A stretch of 46,064 bases of DNA. Source: Pseudomonadota bacterium. Lineage in GTDB: Bacteria; Pseudomonadota; Gammaproteobacteria; UBA5335. The stretch is from positions 1 through 46,064 of the forward strand of contig JAASSS010000003.1 of assembly GCA_021767745.1 (NCBI GenBank), in the 5' to 3' direction. The translations under genes were made by a program, and so were the position numbers. Below, piece after piece: positions 15,390 to 23,981 of this stretch. Every line of letters starts with the position of its first letter. Position 1 is the stretch's first letter. The notes below the pieces were generated by a model, which did not search any database, was not told the origin of the DNA, and worked only from the letters and a program-made list of their open reading frames with translations.

Positions 15390-15548
15390 TCAGCGGCGGG
15401 CAATGATCCATACGGCATGCACGATCCCCGGGATGTAGCCCAGCAGCGTCAACAGGATGTTGATCCAGAACTGCGGCTTGATGCCGACTTCGAGGAACAC
15501 GCCGAGCGGCGGCAGCAGGATGGCGAAGATCAGCTTGATGAGGTCCAT
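15390..15548 (-). CDS. yqaE: YqaE/Pmp3-family small membrane protein
   Basis: 52 residues. Translating the minus strand from ATG 15548 gives a start MDLIKLIFAILLPPLGVFLE and an end AVWIIARR, with two membrane helices joined by a short turn (GIKPQFWIN). This is the PMP3/UPF0057 pattern: the PPLGV and LGYIPG motifs are both present. These proteolipids are linked to membrane potential and salt or cold stress. GGAG sits 7 nt before the ATG. It leads the two-gene operon with tag. Confidence 0.92.
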   Translation of the reverse strand: MDLIKLIFAILLPPLGVFLEVGIKPQFWINILLTLLGYIPGIVHAVWIIARR

Positions 15549-15606
15549 GCAAGGCTCCACGTGATGAACAGGCTGGCTTGGACCGCCAGACGCCGCACTG
15601 GTGCCC

Positions 15607-16383
15607 TCAGTGTGCCTGCGTCAGCGCCAGCATCAGCAGCACGGCCAGCTCGGTCAGCTCGATCTGCGCGCCGACCAGATCACCGGTGAAGCCGCCAAGC
15701 CAGCGGCGGGCGCCGAGCGCGAACAGCGCCGTGCTCGCCAGCGCGGCGAGCACGGCCCAGCCACCGCTGCCGCCGGCGAGCGCGATCACCAGCAGCACGC
15801 TCACCCCCGCCACCCGACCGATCGCCGCCGGCGAGGCCTGCGCCGCCATGGCGCTGCCGAGGCCAGCGGGGCGCAGATAGGGCAGCGTCGCGAACAGGCC
15901 CATGGCACCGGTGCGCGCCAGCACCACGGCCAGCACCAGGGCGCCGGCCAGACTGGCGCCGCCGGCCGGCGCCAGGGCATGCAGCGCGGCGATCTTCAGC
16001 CCCAGCACAAGCAGCAGCGCCACCACTGCGCCCGGCCCGCTGGCCGGATCCTGCAGGATCCGCAGCGCCCGCTCGGGCGCCTTGTGGGCGCCGAGCCAGG
16101 CGTCGGTGGTGTCGGCGAGACCGTCCAGATGCAGCGCGCCGGTCAGCAGGGCCCAGCCGGCCACCGTGATGGCCGCCACCAGCAACGGCGCCTGCCAGAG
16201 CCAGAGTGCCGCCAGGTGCAGCGCCGCCAGCGCCAGTCCCAGCAACAGCCCGGCAGCGGGAAAGCAACGCAGCGCCAGACCCGCCCGGTCCGCGCGCCAG
16301 GACGCGGCGGGCAGCGGCAGGCGGGTCAGCAGGCCGAGCGCCTGCCCCAGCGCCTCGACATACGGGCGGAGCGGTAACGACAT
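15607..16383 (-). CDS. cobS: Adenosylcobinamide-GDP ribazoletransferase
   Basis: 258 residues, polytopic inner-membrane protein. It joins adenosylcobinamide-GDP with alpha-ribazole (phosphate) to finish the nucleotide loop. The family signature GALHLDGLADTTDAW lies near the middle of the N-terminal half, followed by ILQDPASGPGA, and GGFTGDLVGAQIELTE near the C-terminus. It starts 4 bp after the cobC stop codon and is the last gene of the cobUTCS operon. Confidence 0.95.
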   Translation of the reverse strand: MSLPLRPYVEALGQALGLLTRLPLPAASWRADRAGLALRCFPAAGLLLGLALAALHLAALWLWQAPLLVAAITVAGWALLTGALHLDGLADTTDAWLGAHKAPERALRILQDPASGPGAVVALLLVLGLKIAALHALAPAGGASLAGALVLAVVLARTGAMGLFATLPYLRPAGLGSAMAAQASPAAIGRVAGVSVLLVIALAGGSGGWAVLAALASTALFALGARRWLGGFTGDLVGAQIELTELAVLLMLALTQAH

Positions 16384-16387
16384 GACG

Positions 16388-16993
16388 TCAGGCGCGGCCG
16401 TTGTGAAAGATCAGCCGCGGGAACTCCACGTCCGGCTGGTGCAGCACCTCGATGCGGCTGAGGCTGGCGTAGGGCACGTCGATGCGAAACAGGTTGTTCA
16501 GTGGCACACCGAGCACGTCCGCCAGGATCACGCGGATCACGCCGCCATGGGCGACGAGCAGCCAGTGCCGGCCCTGCGCCTGGGTCAGCAGCCGCTGCCA
16601 GCCGGCCCGCACGCGGGCGACGAAATCCCGCAGCACCTCGCCCCCCGGCGGCGCGTACGCGGCCGGGTCGCTCCAGAAGCGCAGCACCGCCTCGCGATCG
16701 CTGGCCAGCAGGTCGGCCGGGCTGCGCCCCTCCCAGGCGCCGAAATGCGCCTCGCGCAGATCCGCATCGTCGGCGAGCGGCAGCGCCAGCTCGCCGGCGA
16801 GAGTCTCTGCGAAGGCCGCACAGCGGCGCAGCGGCGAGGTCATTATGCCCTGCCAGGGCGGCTTCGCCGGCACCGCTGCCCGCAGCTGCGCCAGACCCCG
16901 CGGGCTCAGCAGGTCGTCGCGCCAGCCGCGCAGCAGTTGCCCGCCTTCGGGCTCGCCGTGGCGCAGCAGATCGATCCGGGTCAGTTCAGACAT
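16388..16993 (-). CDS. cobC: Alpha-ribazole phosphatase (histidine phosphatase family)
   Basis: 201 residues. The phosphohistidine motif is LLRHGEP at the N-terminus; the second catalytic His is in LLVAHGGVIRV. The family alone is broad, but its position between cobT and cobS supports removal of phosphate from alpha-ribazole-5'-phosphate or cobalamin phosphate. The gaps are 9 bp to cobT and 4 bp to cobS. Confidence 0.88.
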   Translation of the reverse strand: MSELTRIDLLRHGEPEGGQLLRGWRDDLLSPRGLAQLRAAVPAKPPWQGIMTSPLRRCAAFAETLAGELALPLADDADLREAHFGAWEGRSPADLLASDREAVLRFWSDPAAYAPPGGEVLRDFVARVRAGWQRLLTQAQGRHWLLVAHGGVIRVILADVLGVPLNNLFRIDVPYASLSRIEVLHQPDVEFPRLIFHNGRA

Positions 16994-17002
16994 CGCGCTC
17001 GG

Positions 17003-18028
17003 TCAAATCCCCAGTTGCTCGATGGTAGCCATCTGCGCATGCAGCGCGCAGGCCGCCTGCAGCAGCGGCACGGCCACGGCCGCGCCGCTGCCCTCCCCCA
17101 GGCGCATGTCGAGCTCGAGCAACGGCACGGCGTCCAGCGCCCGCAGGACGCGGTGATGGCCGGGCTCGGCAGAGCGGTGAGCGAAGTGCAGCCAGGGCCG
17201 CACCGCCGGCTGCAGCCTGACCGCCAGCAGGGCTGCGACCGAGGCGATGTAGCCGTCGACCAGACAGGGCAGCCCGAGCTGTGCCGCGCGCAGGTAGGCA
17301 CCGGTCATGGCGGCGATTTCCAGGCCGCCCAGCGCCGCCAGCAGGGCGAGTGGGTCATCGAGCGCCAGTTCGTGACGCCGCAGCGCCGCGGCCACCACAT
17401 TCTGCTTGCGCTGCAATGCCTCGGGCATCAGCCCGGTGCCCGGTCCGGTCATCTCGCCGGCCCCGGCACCGGTCAGGGCGCAGGCCAGCGCCGCGGCCGC
17501 CGTGGTGTTGCCGATTCCCATCTCGCCGGCGATGAACAGCTGCGTGCCCGGGGCGGTGCGGGCGAGGCTGTCGTGCCCCACGGCCAGTGCCTCCAGGGTC
17601 TGCTGCACGCTCATCGCCGGGCCTTCGACCATGTCGGCGGTGCCGGGTGCGATTCGCGCCGACCGCGCGCCGGGGACCGGCGCCCCACAGGTGCCGACAT
17701 CGACCACCTCCAGGCTGGCCCCGAGCCGGTTGGCCAGCACATTGATGGCAGCGCCGCCGGTCGCAAACAGCCGCAACATGGCCTGGGTGATCTCCTGCGG
17801 ATAGGCGGAGACCCCGCGGCGAGCAACGCCGTGGTCGGCGGCGAAGACCGTGATTGCCACCGTATCCACCGACGGTGTCAGCCGGCGCTGCTGACCCGCC
17901 AGCGCTACCACCGCGTGCTCGAGCCGACCGAGCGAGCCGGGAGGCTTGGCCAGGCTGCGCTGCCGCGCCATGGCCGCCTCGCAGGCGAGCGCGTCGACGG
18001 CCGGGGGCGCGGTCAGCCACCATTTCAT
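17003..18028 (-). CDS. cobT: Nicotinate-nucleotide-dimethylbenzimidazole phosphoribosyltransferase
   Basis: 341 residues. It makes alpha-ribazole-5'-phosphate from the lower-ligand base and NaMN. The KPPGSLGRLE motif near the N-terminus, ITVFAADHGV, GEMGIGNTTAAAAL, and the C-terminal LGEGSGAAVAVPL with its catalytic Glu are all intact. ATG 18028 overlaps the cobU stop as ATGA. The frame continues far upstream, but only this start matches the family's N-terminus. Confidence 0.95.
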   Translation of the reverse strand: MKWWLTAPPAVDALACEAAMARQRSLAKPPGSLGRLEHAVVALAGQQRRLTPSVDTVAITVFAADHGVARRGVSAYPQEITQAMLRLFATGGAAINVLANRLGASLEVVDVGTCGAPVPGARSARIAPGTADMVEGPAMSVQQTLEALAVGHDSLARTAPGTQLFIAGEMGIGNTTAAAALACALTGAGAGEMTGPGTGLMPEALQRKQNVVAAALRRHELALDDPLALLAALGGLEIAAMTGAYLRAAQLGLPCLVDGYIASVAALLAVRLQPAVRPWLHFAHRSAEPGHHRVLRALDAVPLLELDMRLGEGSGAAVAVPLLQAACALHAQMATIEQLGI

Positions 18029-18549
18029 GCGCTGCCGCCCTCCTTGAGCCGCAACGGCAGGCCGGCCGTCACCAGGGTGACCCGATCGCAGCTGCGCGCC
18101 AGCAACTGGTTGAGTCGTCCGAGTTCGTCGACGAAGCGGCGGGCCAGCGGATTGATCGGCACCAGCGAGCCGCCCACCTCGTTCGATACCAGGATCAGCC
18201 GGCCAGGCAGCAGCGCCAGCATGCCGAGCAGTTCGTTGCGCTGCTCGCGCAGCACCGGCTCGCCCGCCTGCATGAGGTTGGACAGCCAGAGATTCATGCA
18301 ATCCACGAGCAGACAGACGTCGCGATCGGCGAAGCTCTCCAGCGTCTGCGCCAGCGCGACCGGCTCCTCGTAGGTTCGCCAGCCGACCGGCCGTTCGCGC
18401 CGGTGGCGCCGGATCCGGGCATGCATCTCGGCGTCCTCCGCCCGCGCCGTGGCGATGAACACGACCTGCTTCATGCCGCTGTTCATGGCCGCATCGATGG
18501 CATATCGACTCTTGCCGGAGCGTATGCCGCCCAGCACCAGCTCACGCAT
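18025..18549 (-). CDS. cobU: Adenosylcobinamide kinase/guanylyltransferase
   Basis: 174 residues, bifunctional: phosphorylates adenosylcobinamide and then adds GMP. The P-loop is GGIRSGKSRYA at the extreme N-terminus; VDCMNLWLSNL and VSNEVGGSLVP are family signatures. It is the first gene of cobU-cobT-cobC-cobS. Only 25 bp separate its start from the terminator of the upstream PQQ dehydrogenase gene, which leaves little room for a private promoter. Confidence 0.95.
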   Translation of the reverse strand: MRELVLGGIRSGKSRYAIDAAMNSGMKQVVFIATARAEDAEMHARIRRHRRERPVGWRTYEEPVALAQTLESFADRDVCLLVDCMNLWLSNLMQAGEPVLREQRNELLGMLALLPGRLILVSNEVGGSLVPINPLARRFVDELGRLNQLLARSCDRVTLVTAGLPLRLKEGGSA

Positions 18550-18574
18550 GGCTCACTCTTCGATCGCCCCAATG

Positions 18575-18600
18575 AAAACGCCCCGGGAGTCCCGGGGCGT
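18575..18600 (-). terminator. Intrinsic terminator after the PQQ dehydrogenase gene
   Basis: On the minus strand an almost perfect palindrome (ACGCCCCGGGA, G, TCCCGGGGCGT; 18578-18600) is followed by TTTTCATT. It lies 24 bp past the dehydrogenase stop and about 25 bp before the cobU start. It is a strong stem with a short T tract, so termination may be partial, letting some transcripts enter cobUTCS. Confidence 0.75.
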
Positions 18601-18624
18601 CCCAGTGTAGCCGTTCTCGCGCCT

Positions 18625-20856
18625 CTAGCTGGCGTCGACGAACCAGGTGAGCGCGCCCATGAACCAGGCGACGATACCGCCGATGAGCCCATAGACGAAC
18701 GACTTGGTCGACTTCCACCAGTCCGGCGCCTGCTCGGCCTTGCGCGTCTTGTGGCCGAGCTTGGTCAGGTAGGCATGGATGGCCTCCACTTCGTCGGCCG
18801 TCAGCTTGGCGCCATGACCCGGCATGCCGCGATCGGACAGCGAGCCGCCGAGCACGATCGCCTGGAAGTTCTCGTGCGTCTGCGCGTCCATGTAGCGCAG
18901 ATCCTTCAGCGCCGGCGAACTGATGCCGCCCGGGCCATGGCAGTACACGCAGTTGGCGTGATAGAGCGCATTGCCCTCCTTGATCGTCTTCCGATCGGCC
19001 GTCAGCGGCGGCGGCTCGGGCAGCTGCACCACCTGCTCGAGCGGCGGCAGCTCGCCATCGGCGCCGAGCTTGAAGGTCATGATGCGACCTTCCTTGTGCA
19101 TCGGGTCCGGGGTGTCGGCGACCATGCTGAAGGACAGGCCCACGGCGCCGCCATAGCCCACCACCAGCGTGATGTACTGCTCGCCGTCGATCTCGTAGGT
19201 GACCGGCGGGGCGATCACGCCGGACTGCACGAAGAACTCCCAGAGCCGCTCGCCGTTCTCGGCGTCGTAGGCGCCGAAGATGCCCTCACCATTGCCTTCG
19301 AACACCAGCCCATCGCCGGTGCACAGGGTGCCGCCGTTCCACATGCCGGAATGCTGCACCTTCCACACCTCGCGCTGGGCGACCGGATCCCAGGCGGTGA
19401 GATAGCCGCTGGCGGCCTTCTTGGCCACGGCCTTGATCAGCTTCGGGTCGATCCAGGTCGGCACGACGATGTCCTTCATGACATTCATGCCGACGTTCCA
19501 GTACCCGGGGATGTAGGCGAATTCCCGGTCGTTGTCGTAGGCCATGGTCATGACCTGCGTCGGGAAGTACACCAGCTGGGTTTCCGGGTGGTAGCACATC
19601 GGCATCCAGTTGTGCCCGCCGAGCGGCGAAGGCTGCTGGATGACGGTGCGATCCTCGTAGCTGTTGTCGGTCTCGATGGGCCGGCCGGTCTGCTCGTCGA
19701 TGCCGGTGGCCCAACTCACCGGGACGTAGTTGTCGCCGGAGATGAACTCGCCGGTCTCCCGATCGATGACGTAGAAGAAGCCGTTCTTCGGCGCCTGCAT
19801 CAGCACCTTGCGCAGCTCGCCCTCGATCTCCAGGTCCGCCAGGATCATGTGCTCGGTGGCGGTGTAGTCCCAGCCTTCGCCCGGCGTGGTCTGGTAGTGC
19901 CAGGCATATTCGCCCGTGTCGGCATCCACCGCCACGATCGAGGACAGAAAGAGATTGTCGCCACCGCCAGGGCTGCGGATGTACTTGTTCCAGGGCGAAC
20001 CGTTGCCGATGCCGATGTACAGCAGGTTCAGCTCCGGATCGTAGGCAAAGGAGTTCCAGGCCGTGCCGCCCCCGCCGACCTCCCACCATTCGCCGCGCCA
20101 GGTCTCGGCGGCCATTTCCATGGTGGGGCTCTCGAAGCCATCGGCCGGATTGCCCGGCACGGTGTAAAAGCGCCAGACCATCTCGCCGCTCTCGGCGTCG
20201 TAGGCGCTGACGTAGCCGCGCACGCCGTACTCCGCGCCACCGTTGCCGATCACGACCTTGCCGTTCACCACCCGCGGCGCGCCGGTGATGGTGTAGGGCC
20301 GGGCCAGATCGATGGTGAGCGTATCCCAGACGATCTCGCCGTTGACCGCATCGAGCGCCACCAGCCGGCCGTCGATGGTGCCGACGTAGACCCTGCCCTT
20401 CCAGACGGCGACGCCGCGGTTGCCCACATCGCAGCAGGCGTACTGGCCGCGATCCTTGTCGACATCCAGATCGTTGCGCCACAGCAGCTTGCCGGTGCGA
20501 GCGTCGAGCGCGTAGACCTCGCTCCACGGGCCGGTGGCGAACATCACGCCGTCGACGACGATCGGCGAGGCCTCATGGGCGCGGGTCACGTCTGTGTCCC
20601 AGTACCAGGCCAGCCCCAGATCCTCGACGTTGTCGCGCCGGATCTGATCCAGCGGGCTGTAGCGCTGCTCGCCGTAGGTGCGCCCGTGCAGCAGCCAGTT
20701 CTGCGGCTCGGCGTCGGCGTTGACGAGTCGATCGGCATCCATGGCCTGCAACGACGGCTGCACCGCGGCCAGCGGCTGCGTGTCCAGCACCTGGCGCTCG
20801 GCCGTCGCCGCCAGCGGCAACAGCGCCATAGCCAGCGCCAACGCAAGATTCCTCAT
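18625..20856 (-). CDS. PQQ-dependent quinohemoprotein alcohol dehydrogenase, C-terminal membrane anchor
   Basis: 743 residues from ATG 20856 (AGGAGAG just upstream). A signal peptide (residues 1-19) precedes an eight-bladed PQQ propeller: WYWDTDV and QYACCDVGNRG, with the vicinal Cys141-Cys142 that stack on PQQ; NGGAEYGVRGYVSAYD; and SPGGGDNLFLSS with the presumed catalytic Asp300. The residue two after Asp300 is Leu, not Asp, which favours a calcium rather than lanthanide enzyme. A cytochrome c domain follows: heme site CVYCH (636-640) and axial Met678 in RGMPGHG. Unusually, the last ~25 residues form a hydrophobic helix (FVYGLIGGIVAWFMGALTWF), which should tether it to the inner membrane. 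No pqq synthesis or electron-acceptor gene is adjacent. The substrate is probably a primary alcohol or polyol. Confidence 0.93.
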   Translation of the reverse strand: MRNLALALAMALLPLAATAERQVLDTQPLAAVQPSLQAMDADRLVNADAEPQNWLLHGRTYGEQRYSPLDQIRRDNVEDLGLAWYWDTDVTRAHEASPIVVDGVMFATGPWSEVYALDARTGKLLWRNDLDVDKDRGQYACCDVGNRGVAVWKGRVYVGTIDGRLVALDAVNGEIVWDTLTIDLARPYTITGAPRVVNGKVVIGNGGAEYGVRGYVSAYDAESGEMVWRFYTVPGNPADGFESPTMEMAAETWRGEWWEVGGGGTAWNSFAYDPELNLLYIGIGNGSPWNKYIRSPGGGDNLFLSSIVAVDADTGEYAWHYQTTPGEGWDYTATEHMILADLEIEGELRKVLMQAPKNGFFYVIDRETGEFISGDNYVPVSWATGIDEQTGRPIETDNSYEDRTVIQQPSPLGGHNWMPMCYHPETQLVYFPTQVMTMAYDNDREFAYIPGYWNVGMNVMKDIVVPTWIDPKLIKAVAKKAASGYLTAWDPVAQREVWKVQHSGMWNGGTLCTGDGLVFEGNGEGIFGAYDAENGERLWEFFVQSGVIAPPVTYEIDGEQYITLVVGYGGAVGLSFSMVADTPDPMHKEGRIMTFKLGADGELPPLEQVVQLPEPPPLTADRKTIKEGNALYHANCVYCHGPGGISSPALKDLRYMDAQTHENFQAIVLGGSLSDRGMPGHGAKLTADEVEAIHAYLTKLGHKTRKAEQAPDWWKSTKSFVYGLIGGIVAWFMGALTWFVDAS

Positions 20857-20948
20857 CGCTCTCTCCTGAAAGGGCGGTTCACTCGCCCTGCGTTCGTTCT
20901 TGATCCGGGATACCGGCCGATCCGGCCGCGGCCCGTCGGCGGGGCCCA

Positions 20949-20976
20949 AGTATAGCCAGCGGGCGCTCTTAAACAA
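20949..20976 (-). promoter_or_regulatory. Candidate promoter of PQQ dehydrogenase with overlapping palindrome
   Basis: Minus strand: TTGTTT (complement of 20971-20976), 16 bp, TATACT (complement of 20949-20954; five of six matches). The start site would be near 20942, giving a leader of ~85 nt. The perfect palindrome AACAATTGTT (20972-20981) covers the -35 box and could be a regulator site. Confidence 0.5.
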
Positions 20977-20996
20977 TTGTTCACCTGCCGGCGCGG

Positions 20997-21170
20997 CTAG
21001 ATCCGGATCATCTCGAACTCTTCCTTGGCCGCGCCGCAGTCTGGGCAGGTCCAGCTGACCGGAATGTCGTCCCAGCGCGTCCCCGGGGCGATACCGCTGT
21101 CCGGATCGCCCTTCGCCTCGTCATAGACGAAGCCACAGATCACGCACATGTAGGTGCGATAGTCGTTCAC
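20997..21170 (-). CDS. Rubredoxin
   Basis: 57 residues, a one-iron electron carrier. The two iron-binding motifs are CVICG and CPDCG, with the usual [16 protein letters not shown] between them. The reading begins at GTG 21170 ([13 protein letters not shown], matching family N-termini), although GGGAGG lies only 3 nt before it; the internal ATG (Met8) would give a truncated protein. Rubredoxin next to thiD/thiE/hemL is a common arrangement in gammaproteobacteria. It is divergent from thiD with 79 bp between. Confidence 0.95.
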   Translation of the reverse strand: MNDYRTYMCVICGFVYDEAKGDPDSGIAPGTRWDDIPVSWTCPDCGAAKEEFEMIRI

Positions 21171-21249
21171 GCGCCTCCCGAGCCGATGCCGCCGCGGCCG
21201 CTGCCGCCATCGGTCAAGAGGATACCCGTCCGGTGCTAGACTCGCGCAG

Positions 21250-22011
21250 ATGAATCCGCCGCCTGTCGTGCTCTCCCTGGCCGGCCTCGATCCGAGCGGC
21301 GGTGCCGGCATGATTGCCGACGTACAGGCCATTGCCGCCAACGGCGGCCATGCGGCGGCCATCGCCACCTGCCTGACGGTCCAGAACACGCGCGATGCCA
21401 GCGAGGTCCAGCCCGTGGCCCTCGACCTGATCCGCCGCCAATGGCAGAGCCTGCGGGCGGACCTGCCGCTCGCGGCCATCAAGCTCGGCGTCCTGCCCGA
21501 TGCCGGCTGCGCGGCGCTGGTGGCGGAGCTCTTGGAGGAAGCCGGCGAGGTGCCGGTGGTGCTCGACCCGGTGCTGATCGCCAGCGGCGGCGGCCGGCTC
21601 GCGGAGCCCGGGGTGATCGACATCCTGCATGCGCGCCTGCTGCCACGGGCGACGCTCGTCACGCCGAACGTGCACGAGGCCGTCGCGCTGGCCGGCGACG
21701 AGAGGCCGCAGTCCCTCCGGGCGCTCGGCGCACCGGCCGTGCTGGTCACCGGTGCCGACCGCCCCGGTCCCACGGTGCGCAATGGCTACGCCGGCCCGGA
21801 GGGCGAGCAGGTCTGGGAGTGGCCGCGGCTGCCCGGTCGCTATCACGGGTCGGGCTGCACCCTTGCCGCCGCGGCGGCGACCTGGCTCGCCCATGGCGCC
21901 GGCCCGCGGACGGCCGCCGAGCAGGCGCAGCGCTACGTGGCGCGCAGCCTCGGCGCCGGCTACGTGCCGGGCAGCGGCCAGCATGTGCCGCAGCGCGTGG
22001 CGCCGCCGTGA
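21250..22011 (+). CDS. thiD: Hydroxymethylpyrimidine/phosphomethylpyrimidine kinase
   Basis: 253 residues, slightly short for the family. It phosphorylates HMP twice for thiamin synthesis. Visible: [19 protein letters not shown] at the N-terminus, [11 protein letters not shown] in the middle, TPNVHEA, and the anion-hole region [12 protein letters not shown] with the catalytic Cys. The stop overlaps the thiE GTG start (GTGA), so the two are translationally coupled. Confidence 0.95.
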   Translation: MNPPPVVLSLAGLDPSGGAGMIADVQAIAANGGHAAAIATCLTVQNTRDASEVQPVALDLIRRQWQSLRADLPLAAIKLGVLPDAGCAALVAELLEEAGEVPVVLDPVLIASGGGRLAEPGVIDILHARLLPRATLVTPNVHEAVALAGDERPQSLRALGAPAVLVTGADRPGPTVRNGYAGPEGEQVWEWPRLPGRYHGSGCTLAAAAATWLAHGAGPRTAAEQAQRYVARSLGAGYVPGSGQHVPQRVAPP

Positions 22012-22664
22012 GCGCCCGCGACCCGCGCATCCGGGGACTGTATCTGGTCACCGCCGGCGAGGACGACACCGACGCCCTGTGCCGGCGCGTGGAGGCCTGC
22101 CTGCAGGCCGGCGTCCGGCTCGTCCAGTATCGCGACAAGACGGCCGGACCCGCTCGGCGCGAGCAGCAGGCGCGGGCGCTGGTGTCGCTGTGCCGGGCGC
22201 ATGGCGCCGCGCTCATCGTGAACGACGATCCGGCGCTGGCGGCGCGGATCGGCGCCGATGGCGTGCACCTCGGCCAGGGCGATGCCGCGCCGGCCGAGGC
22301 CCGCCGCCAGCTGGGCCCGGCCGCCATCGTCGGCGTCTCCTGTCACGAGAGCCTGGCGCTGGCGCGTGAGGCGGTGGCCGCCGGGGCGAGCTATGTGGCC
22401 TTCGGCGCGGTCTACCCCAGCGCCACCAAGCCGAATGCGCCGCGGGTCTCGCTGGCGACCCTGCACACGGCCCGCCGCAGGCTGGACCGCCCCATCGTCG
22501 CCATCGGCGGCATCCTGCCGGCGCACGTGCCGGGCCTGGCGGCAGCCGGCGTGGACGCCGTGGCGGTGGTCGGTGGCCTCGCCCGCTGCGCCGACCCGGC
22601 CGCCGTGGCCCGAACCTACCTCGCCGGCTTCGCGTCGGCGGGCGAACCGATACCAGAGAGCTGA
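22008..22664 (+). CDS. thiE: Thiamine-phosphate synthase
   Basis: 218 residues from GTG 22008. It joins HMP-PP with thiazole phosphate. The TIM-barrel motifs are in order: GLYLVTAGE, VQYRDKT, LIVNDDPALAARIGADGVH, HLGQGD, GVSCHES, AFGAVYPSATKPNA, IVAIGGI and VVGGL. The start overlaps thiD by 4 bp and its stop is 3 bp before hemL, so thiD-thiE-hemL reads as one operon. Confidence 0.95.
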   Translation: MSARDPRIRGLYLVTAGEDDTDALCRRVEACLQAGVRLVQYRDKTAGPARREQQARALVSLCRAHGAALIVNDDPALAARIGADGVHLGQGDAAPAEARRQLGPAAIVGVSCHESLALAREAVAAGASYVAFGAVYPSATKPNAPRVSLATLHTARRRLDRPIVAIGGILPAHVPGLAAAGVDAVAVVGGLARCADPAAVARTYLAGFASAGEPIPES

Positions 22665-22667
22665 CCG

Positions 22668-23981
22668 ATGACCGAAACCAGAACCGACTCCGCCACGTTG
22701 TTCGCGCAGGCGCAGCGCTACATCCCCGGCGGCGTCAATTCGCCCGTGCGGGCCTTCGGGGCGGTAGGCGGCGAGCCGGTGTTCATCTCCCGGGCCGCCG
22801 GTGCCTGCCTGTACGACGTGAACGGCAACGCCTACCTGGACTATGTCGGCTCGTTCGGGCCGATGATCGCCGGGCACGCGCACCCGGATGTGATCCGCGC
22901 CGTGCAGCGTGCCGCTGCCGACGGCCTGAGCTTCGGTGCGCCGACGCCGCAGGAGACGCTGCTGGCGCGACGTGTGCGCCAACTGATGCCGGCGCTGGAC
23001 CAACTGCGGCTGGTCAACTCCGGCACCGAGGCGACGATGAGCGCCATCCGCCTCGCCCGCGGTCACACCGGTCGCGAACGGATCGTCAAGTTCGAGGGCT
23101 GTTACCACGGCCATGCCGATGCCCTGCTGGTGAAGGCCGGCTCCGGCGCACTGACCACCGGCACGCCCTCCTCCGCCGGAGTACCGGCCAAGGTCACGGC
23201 CGACACGCTGGTGCTGCGCTACAACGACCTGGACGCGGTGCGCGAGGCTTTCGCCAGCCACGGCGCGGAGATCGCGGCCGTCATCGTCGAGCCGGTGGCC
23301 GGCAACATGAACTGCGTACCGCCGGTCGAGGGCTTCCTGCCCGGCCTGCGCGCGCTGTGCGACGAGCATGGCAGCGTGCTGATCTTCGACGAGGTGATGA
23401 CCGGCTTTCGCGTCGCGCCCGGCGGCGCCCAGGAACGCTATGGCGTCACGCCCGATCTGACCACACTCGGCAAGATCCTCGGTGGCGGCCTGCCGATCGG
23501 CGCCTTCGGCGGCTCGCAGGAGATCATGGCGCGGCTCGCGCCCTTGGGCCCGGTCTACCAGGCCGGCACGCTGTCGGGCAATCCGCTGGCCGTGGCAGCG
23601 GGCCTGGCGACCCTGGAGGCAATCCAGCAGCCCGGCTTCTACCAGCGCCTGGAGGCCCTGACGACACGCCTGACGGAAGGGCTGGCGGCGGCGGCGCGCA
23701 CCGCCGGCGTGCCCTTCCACGCCCAGTCCGTCGGCGCCATGTTCGGCCTGTTCTTCAGCGAGCAGGCGCCGGTGCACTATTACGAGCAGGTCATGGCCGC
23801 CGACCGCGAGGCCTTCGCACGCTTCTTCCACGGCATGCTCGCACGCGGCATCTATCTGGCGCCCTCGGCCTTCGAAGCCGGCTTCGTCTCCAGTGCGCAC
23901 AGCGAGGGCGACATCGACCGCACCATCGCCGCAGCGAGCGAGGTGTTCGCCACGCTGGCGGGCGCCAGCCAGGGCCGGTGA
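22668..23981 (+). CDS. hemL: Glutamate-1-semialdehyde 2,1-aminomutase
   Basis: 437 residues, PLP enzyme making 5-aminolevulinate in the C5 heme pathway. Visible: [13 protein letters not shown] at the N-terminus, [39 protein letters not shown], and the PLP lysine in [16 protein letters not shown]. It is the last gene of the thiD-thiE-hemL operon, a pairing frequently seen in gammaproteobacteria. Confidence 0.96.
   Translation: MTETRTDSATLFAQAQRYIPGGVNSPVRAFGAVGGEPVFISRAAGACLYDVNGNAYLDYVGSFGPMIAGHAHPDVIRAVQRAAADGLSFGAPTPQETLLARRVRQLMPALDQLRLVNSGTEATMSAIRLARGHTGRERIVKFEGCYHGHADALLVKAGSGALTTGTPSSAGVPAKVTADTLVLRYNDLDAVREAFASHGAEIAAVIVEPVAGNMNCVPPVEGFLPGLRALCDEHGSVLIFDEVMTGFRVAPGGAQERYGVTPDLTTLGKILGGGLPIGAFGGSQEIMARLAPLGPVYQAGTLSGNPLAVAAGLATLEAIQQPGFYQRLEALTTRLTEGLAAAARTAGVPFHAQSVGAMFGLFFSEQAPVHYYEQVMAADREAFARFFHGMLARGIYLAPSAFEAGFVSSAHSEGDIDRTIAAASEVFATLAGASQGR

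Noticed and set aside
15331-15552. A 73-codon minus-strand frame over the yqaE region
   Set aside because: Its product is nonsense-like; the neighbouring frame encodes an unmistakable YqaE/Pmp3 protein.
15902-18373. An 823-codon plus-strand open frame over cobS-cobC-cobT
   Set aside because: Same artefact: opposite strand holds four well-recognised cobalamin genes.
17854-20955. A 1033-codon plus-strand open frame antisense to cobT/cobU and the PQQ dehydrogenase
   Set aside because: Its translation is low-complexity and His/Arg/Gly-rich with no domain; the opposite strand encodes three clear enzymes. Long antisense frames are expected in very GC-rich genes.
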